DNA of 64,000 bases from Clostridiales bacterium (GTDB lineage Bacteria; Bacillota; Clostridia; Lachnospirales; Lachnospiraceae), in the NCBI GenBank assembly GCA_012519695.1, contig JAAYPT010000068.1, positions 1-64,000 on the forward strand. The letters run 5' to 3'. How positions within the stretch are numbered: the stretch's first letter is position 1; each line of letters starts with the position of its first letter. The notes under the pieces are model-generated. The model was not told where the DNA came from and did no database searches. It worked only from the letters and a program-made list of their open reading frames with translations. The translations under genes were made by a program, and so were the position numbers. Shown here piece after piece: positions 7,641 through 14,896 of this stretch.

Positions 7641-8737
7641 AAAAGAAATTAATTATAGGTGGTTGGGTAATCGTTATTTTCTTATTTGGAGTTACGGTGA
7701 TTCGTCCCATGATATTGGATTATATGAGAAAAGTAAAATTTGAAGACGAAAAAATGGGATTTGTGATAAGAAGTTCATCGGAAGAAAAATCAGAGGAAAA
7801 ATTTCGAGAGAATAATTTAGAAGAGGTAACTTATTTAAATACTATGTATCCCGGCTGGTATGATACTTTGGTAGATATAGAAAAATGTAAAAAGTTAAAA
7901 ACGCTAGAAATTGGTCATTGGGAGTATGCAGGCGGAAAAGATATGAGCGATGAAGGTTGGATTCGGCAGATGGAAGAAGAATTGGATGGTATCACAAAAA
8001 GCTGTTCCGAAATAAATTCTTTGATGCTTGTAGGTTCTGAAGGACATTTTGAACTGAATGATTTAAAATTCTTGAAGAATGCAAAAAAATTAGAGGATTT
8101 AACACTGTTTTATCAGCCGGCAAAGGATTATTCGGCTATTTTAGAAATACCACATTTAAAGAGTTTGTTTTTTAAAGGGTGTAATATAGCAGAAATGGAT
8201 ATGTTAGAGGATCTTACTGAATTGAAAAGTTTATGGATAAAGGAATGTGATGTTTCAAAGGCAGGGCAGATTGTAAATCTGAAATCTCTGGAAGATTTAG
8301 ACCTTGAGAACACCCCACTTGCTGGAAATGCAGAAGAGCTAGGCATTATATTTGCAAACTGTCCTAATATAGAAACGCTGAATTTGTCTGTAAAAGAGGG
8401 AAAATTAAGTGATTTGAATTTCTTAGAGAATGCAGAAAATTTAAAGGAACTTATATTAACCAATCAATCACTTACGGATTATTCGTTAATAGCAAAATGC
8501 TGCAAATTAAAGAATTTATCATTAGGAGGATGTGAGATTTCAGACTTAAGTATACTGAACGGTCTGGATAATCTGGAGAGACTGGGACTGAGAGGAACAA
8601 ATGTATCGGAAGCAAAGGATATTTTAAAGTTAAAGAATCTAAAGTATTTATATATTACAGATACCCCGCTAGCAGAGAATGAAGAACAGATAGAGCTTAT
8701 TGAAAAGCAATTTCCGGGAATTGAAATTTATAAGTAA
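7637..8737 (+). CDS. Membrane-anchored leucine-rich-repeat protein, paralogue 1
   Basis: A 366-residue protein: an N-terminal membrane anchor (about residues 3-25, preceded by Lys), a cap (KFEDEKMG) and then irregular 20-24-residue leucine-rich repeats, with units such as LEDLTLF, LKSLFFKGCNI, LESLDL-like and LKNLSLGGCEI. It ends with a conserved segment TDTPLAENEEQ plus a last helix-strand. With no retention motif it should sit outside the membrane. It is the first of four related LRR genes in tandem and is translationally coupled to the preceding small gene. LRR proteins bind other proteins; the partner is unknown. Immunity or adhesion roles are possible but unproven. Confidence 0.75.
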   Translation: MKKKLIIGGWVIVIFLFGVTVIRPMILDYMRKVKFEDEKMGFVIRSSSEEKSEEKFRENNLEEVTYLNTMYPGWYDTLVDIEKCKKLKTLEIGHWEYAGGKDMSDEGWIRQMEEELDGITKSCSEINSLMLVGSEGHFELNDLKFLKNAKKLEDLTLFYQPAKDYSAILEIPHLKSLFFKGCNIAEMDMLEDLTELKSLWIKECDVSKAGQIVNLKSLEDLDLENTPLAGNAEELGIIFANCPNIETLNLSVKEGKLSDLNFLENAENLKELILTNQSLTDYSLIAKCCKLKNLSLGGCEISDLSILNGLDNLERLGLRGTNVSEAKDILKLKNLKYLYITDTPLAENEEQIELIEKQFPGIEIYK

Positions 8738-8752
8738 AAGAAAGAGAAATGT

Positions 8753-8817
8753 AAAATGCAGGATATAAGACATATAAAAAGAGGGAAGTAAATAGTTTTC
8801 CAATTGTAATAGCAGTA
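8753..8817. repeat. 65-bp exact direct repeat, copy 1
   Basis: Identical over 65 bases to 9616-9680. It lies between the first and second LRR genes and runs into the leader of the second. It marks a recent duplication or recombination event within the array. Confidence 0.9.
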
Positions 8818-8828
8818 GGAGTAAAATT

Positions 8829-9602
8829 ATGAAAAAGAGAATTGGTATCGGAGGCGTTATTCTTCTTTTAGTAGTGGGAGTAGTTATTGCGGGTGTCATA
8901 TTAAGGAATAATTCACAAAAGATTATATTTCAGGATGATGTGATGGCGACATTAATAGCGGAATCTGTGGGAGTAGAATCTGTGGATAAACTTCAAGTAG
9001 AGGATTTAGAAAAAGTTGAAATGCTTAATATAGGGTATACAGGGTATTATGATACTTTGTTGGATATAGTAAAGTGTCAAAATCTAGATGAATTAGTTAT
9101 AGGAAATCCGGACTATGCATTTTGCCACTACTATAGAAAGGGAAAACAGATTCCAGAACCAGAGAGTGAGGAAAGAGTTAAGCAGATAGAGTCGGAGCTG
9201 AAAGTGATTTTAGAAAAATGTCCTAATATAAAAACGCTGTATGTTTCTAATGAAAAGGGAAATTGTAGGTTAAATAGTGTGGAATTTTTAGAGGATGGAA
9301 ATGGATTGGAGTTACTATATATAGAACATCAATCAGAGTTAGATTATTCAGTTATTTCAAAGTGTAAGAAATTGAAGGCTTTGTCGTTATATGGAAGTGA
9401 TATTTCAGAATTAGGTGTGATCGGTGATCTTGACAAACTGAGTACTTTAAATATAGCAAGAACCAATGTTTCGCAAGCAGAGGATATATTAAAACTTAAA
9501 AATTTGAAATATTTAAATATTACAGACACACCGCTTGCAGAGAATGCGGAGCAGTTAGAACTTATTCAAAAGCAATTTCCGGAAATCGAGATTCAGAAGT
9601 AA
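8829..9602 (+). CDS. Membrane-anchored leucine-rich-repeat protein, paralogue 2 (short)
   Basis: A 257-residue paralogue with the same plan: anchor (residues 4-24), cap (FQDDVM, then VEDLEKVEMLNIGYTGYYDTL), a few LRR units and the shared tail TDTPLAENAEQ. Compared with paralogue 1 it lacks about four central repeats, so the family varies by repeat number. No strong AGGAGG is seen (only AGTAGGAG about 10 bases upstream). It is flanked on both sides by copies of a 65-bp direct repeat. Confidence 0.72.
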   Translation: MKKRIGIGGVILLLVVGVVIAGVILRNNSQKIIFQDDVMATLIAESVGVESVDKLQVEDLEKVEMLNIGYTGYYDTLLDIVKCQNLDELVIGNPDYAFCHYYRKGKQIPEPESEERVKQIESELKVILEKCPNIKTLYVSNEKGNCRLNSVEFLEDGNGLELLYIEHQSELDYSVISKCKKLKALSLYGSDISELGVIGDLDKLSTLNIARTNVSQAEDILKLKNLKYLNITDTPLAENAEQLELIQKQFPEIEIQK

Positions 9603-9615
9603 AAGAGAGGTAATC

Positions 9616-9680
9616 AAAATGCAGGATATAAGACATATAAAAAGAGGGAAGTAAATAGTTTTCCAATTGTAATAGCAGTA
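9616..9680. repeat. 65-bp exact direct repeat, copy 2
   Basis: Identical to 8753-8817. Here the downstream flank is different: it joins a 5'-truncated coding fragment (9659-9988), as expected for a recombination junction. Confidence 0.9.
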
Positions 9681-9988
9681 ATAAGCAGCAATATAAATCT
9701 TCTCATGCAGCGGAGGTTTATAGTGAATTTGATTGCTGTGTAAATTTTGTGGATTTTAATTTGCAAGAAAATGACAGCCATGTATTTTATCCGTATGTAG
9801 GGAACACAACAGAACAAAAAATAGTTTTAATAAATAAGTATCTGGGCGCAGTTGAATCGACGTATTTAACGCAAGAGATAATATTAAAAAATCCACAGAG
9901 TGTATGGAAATTTAAACGTGAAATGGAAGAAGAGGCGGAATTGATTTACCAATATAATCGGATAATTTCAAATGATATAAGAGAATAA
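9659..9988 (+). pseudogene. 5'-truncated remnant of a gene related to 12220-13599
   Basis: The frame is open from 9659 (just after a TAG) to 9988. It encodes a stretch with YSEFDCCVNFVDFNLQEN and HVFYPY that matches YSNYDCCVNYVDYNLAEN and HMFYPY in the C-terminal third of the 12220-13599 protein, followed by the same kind of tail domain. There is no ATG; a GTG at 9749 could serve but would cut the homology. I read it as the 3' end of a lost gene, fused to the second copy of the 65-bp repeat. Confidence 0.6.
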
Positions 9989-10004
9989 GAGAAAGAAGAC
10001 AAAA

Positions 10005-10809
10005 ATGAAAAGGAAAATAAGTATAGGTTTTGGAGTGAGTCTTGTTTTGCTAATTGGTATACTGATTGGCAAAGAAACTTTGTTAGGAGATTTGAAAGAA
10101 AATTTGCTTGATAATAATTCAAAGGTTACATTTGAGGATGATGAGATGGCAAAAGTAATAGCTGAATTTGCGGGAGTGAACGTGAGTAAGATTAGGGAGG
10201 AAGATTTAGAAAAGGTAGAGGTATTGAATATTGGTTATACTGGTTATTATGATACCTTAGTTGATATTGAAAAATGTCCTAATTTAAAAAGGTTAATGGT
10301 GGGTTATCCAGAAGAGGCTTTTGATAAATATCCGTTTAAAAGCAAACCAATACCAAAACCGGAAACAGAAGAGAAAATTTATCAGATAGAAAATGAACTG
10401 GAAGGTATTTTAGAAAAATGTCCTAATTTAACAACGATATATCTATCAAATGAAAAAGGAAATTGTGAATTAAAGGATTTAGAGTTTTTAAAAAAAAGGA
10501 AAAAATCTTGAAGTGATTAATCTTTTTTATCAATCAGAAATTGATTATTCGGCTATTTCGGAGTGTACCAAATTACAGTGCCTGACATTGTTTTATTGTG
10601 ATGTGTCAGATTTAGAAATGATAGGTAAGTTAGAAAAATTGGAATGTATGGATTTGCGTGGAACTAATGTTTCGGAAGCAACAGATATATTGAAGTTGAA
10701 AAAGCTTAGTTTTTTTATGATTACAGATACCCCTCTCGCAGAAAACGAGGAACAATTGGAGCTTATTCAAAATAAGTTTCCTGAATTAGAGATAGAGAAA
10801 GATTATTAG
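10005..10809 (+). pseudogene. Membrane-anchored LRR protein, paralogue 3, frameshifted
   Basis: The first frame (10005-10511) gives anchor, cap (FEDDEM; VEVLNIGYTGYYDTL) and the first LRR strands, ending after LEFLKK. The rest (from about 10498 to 10809: KNLEVINLFYQSEIDYSAIS and on to TDTPLAENEEQ) continues in another frame. The switch point is a run of eight A (10490-10497) followed by GG and six A. Losing one A restores a continuous protein of about 267 residues like paralogue 2. It may be a true pseudogene, a phase-variable or slippage-rescued gene, or a homopolymer sequencing error. Confidence 0.7.
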
Positions 10810-10828
10810 TGACTCAGGAAGTTTTGTA

Positions 10829-11005
10829 ATGGATGAAGGAAAAGGGCAACTTATCGGCAGTGTATGTGAAAGACTGTCTAAGAAAGTTGATGAAAAGAGA
10901 GAAAAGGAGGTTTTAGGTATGGTTGTTGGTTATGTCTCAGTTGTAGGAGATGCAGAATATGATCGGTTGTATAATTACTTATTAAAAAATGCGATAAAGA
11001 AATAG
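10829..11005 (+). CDS. Small hypothetical protein, 58 residues
   Basis: ATG at 10829 with AGGAAG (10817-10822 region) about 7 bases upstream; ends 10 bases before the next LRR gene. The product is charged at the N-terminal half (KKVDEKREKE) with a hydrophobic middle (LGMVVGYVSVVGDA). I recognise no family. The frame stays open upstream (SDSGSF), so it could instead be the 3' fragment of a lost gene. It may be a coupling or filler gene of the array. Confidence 0.35.
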   Translation: MDEGKGQLIGSVCERLSKKVDEKREKEVLGMVVGYVSVVGDAEYDRLYNYLLKNAIKK

Positions 11006-11015
11006 GTGAGAAGTG

Positions 11016-12167
11016 ATGAGAAAGAGAATTATAGTTGGTTTGATAGCAGCAATAACATTGATTGCAGCGGCTATAATTGCCCTGCCAATCATTCGAGACA
11101 ACGCACGAGAGGTTATATTTGCGGATGAACAAATGGGTAATAGAATAGTTTCATATGCAGGAACGGGAGAAGATGACTTTCGAGCAAAGGATTTAAATAA
11201 GGTGAAGGGTCTGAAAATTGGATATACAGGGAAATACAGTACATTGGTGGATATAGAGAAGTGCCGGCAATTGAAAAAGTTAGAAGTTGGTAAGACATTC
11301 GATTTGGATACAGAAGAGCATGGACATAAAGAACATGATTTAGAACCAGAAAGTGAAGAGAGAATCCAGCAGATAAAAAAAGAGTTGGAAAGTATATTAA
11401 AAAATTGTCCAAAATTAGAGAGCTTGGACTTAATAGGACAGGAAAAATATTTTGAATTAGGTGATGTGTCTTTCCTAAAGAATGGGAAAAGATTGAAGAG
11501 TCTTGCATTTCGTTATCAGCCAGAGTTGGATTATTCAGCACTCTCAGAGTGCACTCATTTGCGTACTCTGGTTTTTCAAGGCTGTGAGATGGCAGAATTA
11601 AATATGCTGAGCAACCTTAATGAATTGGAGTTTCTGGAGGTGATGCAGAGTGAAGTCACAGAGGCGGGAGACATAGTGGATTTGCAATCATTAACGGAGT
11701 TAATCTTAGATGATGCTGCGCTTGCGGGAAATGAACAACAATTAGAAAAAATTTTTGAAAATTGTCCCAATATAAAAAAGTTAACATTGGTATATGGAAA
11801 AAGAAGTGAGGGATTAAATAATTTGGAGTTTTTGAAAAAGGCAGATAAACTGGAAGAACTTACTCTTGTGGGACAGCCGGAAATGGATTATTCTGCAATT
11901 TCAGAATGTTATCAATTAAAGAGATTAGGATTGTTGGAATGTAATATTTCTGATTTTAGTATACTAAATGGGTTGGAAAATTTAGAGAGTTTAAATTTGA
12001 CAGCAACGGATATTTCGGAGGCTAAGGATTTATTAAATCTGAAGAATCTGAAAGAACTAGATATTATTGGTACTCCACTTGCAGAGAATGAGGAACAGCT
12101 AGAACTGATTTATCAGAAATTTTCAGATATTGACATTTGTCAGGAAATGAGTGATTTGGGTGATTAA
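11016..12167 (+). CDS. Membrane-anchored leucine-rich-repeat protein, paralogue 4
   Basis: A full-length member (383 residues) with anchor (residues 4-26), cap (IFADEQMG; KGLKIGYTGKYSTLVDIE), six to eight LRR units and the tail GTPLAENEEQ. Its repeat layout matches paralogue 1, including the MAELNML and NCPNIKKL segments, so the two probably descend from one duplication. ATG at 11016 follows GGTGAG; a GTG one codon earlier is also possible. Only 10 bases separate it from the preceding small frame. Confidence 0.73.
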   Translation: MRKRIIVGLIAAITLIAAAIIALPIIRDNAREVIFADEQMGNRIVSYAGTGEDDFRAKDLNKVKGLKIGYTGKYSTLVDIEKCRQLKKLEVGKTFDLDTEEHGHKEHDLEPESEERIQQIKKELESILKNCPKLESLDLIGQEKYFELGDVSFLKNGKRLKSLAFRYQPELDYSALSECTHLRTLVFQGCEMAELNMLSNLNELEFLEVMQSEVTEAGDIVDLQSLTELILDDAALAGNEQQLEKIFENCPNIKKLTLVYGKRSEGLNNLEFLKKADKLEELTLVGQPEMDYSAISECYQLKRLGLLECNISDFSILNGLENLESLNLTATDISEAKDLLNLKNLKELDIIGTPLAENEEQLELIYQKFSDIDICQEMSDLGD

Positions 12168-12216
12168 AAATTGAAAAGCAATTTCCGTGAATAGAGATTC
12201 AAGAATAGAGAGAAAA
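12168..12216 (+). repeat. Relic of an LRR gene 3' end
   Basis: The bases TTGAAAAGCAATTTCCG, then GAAT.GA.ATT and AAGAATAGAGAGAAAAG closely follow the 3' ends of paralogues 1 and 2 (8700-8745 and 9563-9611). The reading frame is broken. It shows that another LRR copy once ended here and was deleted or recombined away. Confidence 0.65.
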
Positions 12217-12219
12217 GTA

Positions 12220-13599
12220 ATGAAAGAGAAGAAAAGAAAAAACACTTGGGTAGTAATTATATTATTAATAGCGTTGGTATTTATGACTCCAACATTATTG
12301 GAACATGCCAGAAGAATGAAAGTGGAAAATGAATGGGGTGGCAGAAAACTACTTATGTATGATGGGGTAGGAGTAGAAAAAATTCGTATCAATGATTTGG
12401 AACAAGATGAATGTTTAGAGAATTTATATGCGGAAGAGCAGATGATAGAACTTTCAAGGGCATTCATGAGTGGAGCCTCGAAACAAGACATGGATGCAGT
12501 TTGGGAGGCTGAAAATCATGATATTTGTTTTGAACGAATATTCCCTGTTTCCACCCAGGGAGAACAGACGGTTAATATAGAAGAAGTAGAAAAAATTCTG
12601 AGTAAGGATTCTAAGAAAATTACCAGTGAAGAATATGATGTACTTACCTTGGCATATTTGTTGGCAAAAGAGGATGATTTGGATGCTTTTTTTCTGAATA
12701 TGTTGAAAGAGAGAACAGATTATAATCAGTCTTGGTATGCATCATCAATGTATTATAAGGTCTATTCCCAGTGGGAGGTAGACAATGAAAAAGTGAGACA
12801 AATAGGAGAAAGAGTTGCATGCTATGAAAAAGGATTGTTGCGACTAATTTGGGAATACCAAACAGAAGGAGAGGAAGATAACTTAAAAGATATTAGAATA
12901 AAATGTAAAGCACAGAGGAAAAATGTTTTACAACGTATGACGCTTTTAGATGTTGTAAATCAAATGGGAGTATTTGATGGAAAATATAAAGCAAATACAC
13001 CAATATTAACCGTTAAGAAGACTGAAAATAGAGAATTATTACTAGAACTTAGTGAGGGAGAAGCTGTTAGTGGCATAAAACCTGCAGATTCTACATTAAG
13101 ACAATCAACAGTTACAGTCAGTCCTACGCAAATAGGGGTGTTTGTTGATGATTGGCAGATTGATTATTCTGAAGATGTGCTCGATGGTTATCTTGGCAGT
13201 AATACGGCAAAAAAGTATGAAAAATCAAAGAATTTGGAGTTGATTGAAAAACAATGTAATGATATGGAAATTGCAATGTTGTACAGTAATTATGATTGTT
13301 GCGTGAACTATGTGGATTATAATCTGGCAGAAAATAGTACGCATATGTTCTATCCGTATGAGGGCGAGCAAACGGAATCTAAAATAAGGCGGATGAATAA
13401 TAGTAATAAAAATAATCAAACAGAAGATTATGGACGAGAAGAATTGGCTGAGCTCTTAAGAAAGGAATTTCCAACGGATGGTTTGAGTGTAGAGATTGTT
13501 TTGTCAAGACCAGATGATGTTATTAAATTTGTAAAAGGGTTATCTGGAAGGTCAGAGGATATTTATTTTGATATAATTGGGAATAAAATAAAAGAATAA
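12220..13599 (+). CDS. Membrane-anchored protein with LRR-family head and unrelated C-terminal region
   Basis: A 459-residue protein. Residues 8-26 form a membrane anchor. The next 40 residues (VEKIRINDLEQDECLENL) resemble the cap of the neighbouring LRR proteins, but no LRR follows. Instead there is a helical middle, then a segment DCCVNYVDYNLAEN-HMFYPYEG, and a tail domain (KEFPTDGL, EIVLSRPDDV). The last two parts recur in the fragment at 9659-9988, and the tail recurs as the free protein at 7410-7640. ATG 12220 is preferred because the GTG at 12187 lies in the LRR relic. The function is unknown; the layout suggests head-tail shuffling. Confidence 0.6.
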   Translation: MKEKKRKNTWVVIILLIALVFMTPTLLEHARRMKVENEWGGRKLLMYDGVGVEKIRINDLEQDECLENLYAEEQMIELSRAFMSGASKQDMDAVWEAENHDICFERIFPVSTQGEQTVNIEEVEKILSKDSKKITSEEYDVLTLAYLLAKEDDLDAFFLNMLKERTDYNQSWYASSMYYKVYSQWEVDNEKVRQIGERVACYEKGLLRLIWEYQTEGEEDNLKDIRIKCKAQRKNVLQRMTLLDVVNQMGVFDGKYKANTPILTVKKTENRELLLELSEGEAVSGIKPADSTLRQSTVTVSPTQIGVFVDDWQIDYSEDVLDGYLGSNTAKKYEKSKNLELIEKQCNDMEIAMLYSNYDCCVNYVDYNLAENSTHMFYPYEGEQTESKIRRMNNSNKNNQTEDYGREELAELLRKEFPTDGLSVEIVLSRPDDVIKFVKGLSGRSEDIYFDIIGNKIKE

Positions 13600-13688
13600 C
13601 TGGAAATACATAACGAAAAACTATAAAAATTCAATTGCCTGTGTTATACTTATACTCAAATAGCAGAATGCAAAGAAAGAGGTTAAGT

Positions 13689-14894
13689 ATGGCACAGGCA
13701 GTTGTTACATTGAAAAAAGGCGAAGGGCGCACCCTAAAGTCTGGCGGTGCATGGATATATGACAATGAAATAGATTCTATTATGGGAAGTTTTGAAAACG
13801 GAGATATTGTAATCGTACATGATTTTGACGGTTATCCTATGGGAAGAGGGTTCATTAATACCAATTCCAAAATCCGTATTCGTATGATGACACGAAAAAA
13901 AGAGCAGGAGATTGACGCAGCATTTATCAAAATGCGTGTGAAAAATGCATGGGAATATCGAAAAAAGACCGTAGACATCAGTTCCTGTCGTGTGATTTTC
14001 GGAGAGGCAGATTGGCTTCCGGGGCTTGTAGTAGACAAGTTTGAAGATGTATTGGTTATGCAGTCTTTAGCACTTGGTATTGACAGATTCAAAGAAGAAA
14101 TTGCAAAAGATTTAATAGAATGTATGGCTGAGGACGGAATTACCATCCGAGGTGTATATGAGCGAAGTGATGCAAAAGTGCGAAAACAGGAAGGAATGGA
14201 ACTGGTAAAAGGATTCATCGGAGAACCTTTCGATACCAAGGTACAAATCGTTGAAAACGGTGTAAAGTATTATGTGGATGTAAAAGACGGACAAAAGACC
14301 GGATTCTTTTTAGACCAAAAATATAACAGACAGGCAATCCAGCAATTATGTAAAGGGGCGAAAGTATTAGATTGCTTTACCCATACCGGTTCTTTTGCAT
14401 TGAATGCAGGAATTGCAGGGGCAACAAGTGTGCTTGGTGTAGATGCATCTCAGCTTGCAGTAGATCAGGCAACAGAAAATGCTGCATTAAATGGCTTAGA
14501 GAAAACAGTGCGTTTTGAGTGCCATGATGTGTTTGAACTACTTCCGGAACTGGAACAAAAGGGAGAGAAGTTTGATGTGGTAATCTTAGACCCGCCGGCA
14601 TTTACCAAGTCCAGAAATTCCATCAAAAATGCAGTAAAAGGATATCGTGAGATTAACTTGCGTGGAATGAAATTAGTGCGTGACGGAGGATATCTTGCTA
14701 CTTGTTCCTGTTCTCATTTCATGGATTATGAATTGTTTACCAAGACGCTTCATCAGGCAGCAGCCAATGTACATAAACGTTTGCGTCAGGTAGAATTCCG
14801 TACACAAGCACCGGATCATCCAATTCTTTGGGCAGGTGAGGAAGAGTCTTATTATTTGAAGTTTTACATCTTTCAGGTGTGTGAGGAGAAATAA
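13689..14894 (+). CDS. Class I SAM-dependent rRNA methyltransferase, RlmI family
   Basis: An N-terminal PUA domain (LKSGGAWIYDNEI, about residues 8-75) is followed by a Rossmann methyltransferase with the SAM motif VLDCFTHTGSFA, the catalytic-loop motif DPPAF and TCSCSH. This is the RlmI/YccW architecture that forms m5C in 23S rRNA in E. coli; the exact target here is inferred. ATG at 13689 has AGAGG upstream; an earlier in-frame start at 13635 has none. It is 2 bases from the next gene. Confidence 0.85.
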   Translation: MAQAVVTLKKGEGRTLKSGGAWIYDNEIDSIMGSFENGDIVIVHDFDGYPMGRGFINTNSKIRIRMMTRKKEQEIDAAFIKMRVKNAWEYRKKTVDISSCRVIFGEADWLPGLVVDKFEDVLVMQSLALGIDRFKEEIAKDLIECMAEDGITIRGVYERSDAKVRKQEGMELVKGFIGEPFDTKVQIVENGVKYYVDVKDGQKTGFFLDQKYNRQAIQQLCKGAKVLDCFTHTGSFALNAGIAGATSVLGVDASQLAVDQATENAALNGLEKTVRFECHDVFELLPELEQKGEKFDVVILDPPAFTKSRNSIKNAVKGYREINLRGMKLVRDGGYLATCSCSHFMDYELFTKTLHQAAANVHKRLRQVEFRTQAPDHPILWAGEEESYYLKFYIFQVCEEK

Positions 14895-14896
14895 GC

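Noticed and set aside
10490-10505. Programmed -1 frameshift at the A tract of LRR paralogue 3
   Set aside because: A -1 shift leads to an early stop; the rest of the gene needs a +1 shift or loss of one A. Slippage or error is the better reading.
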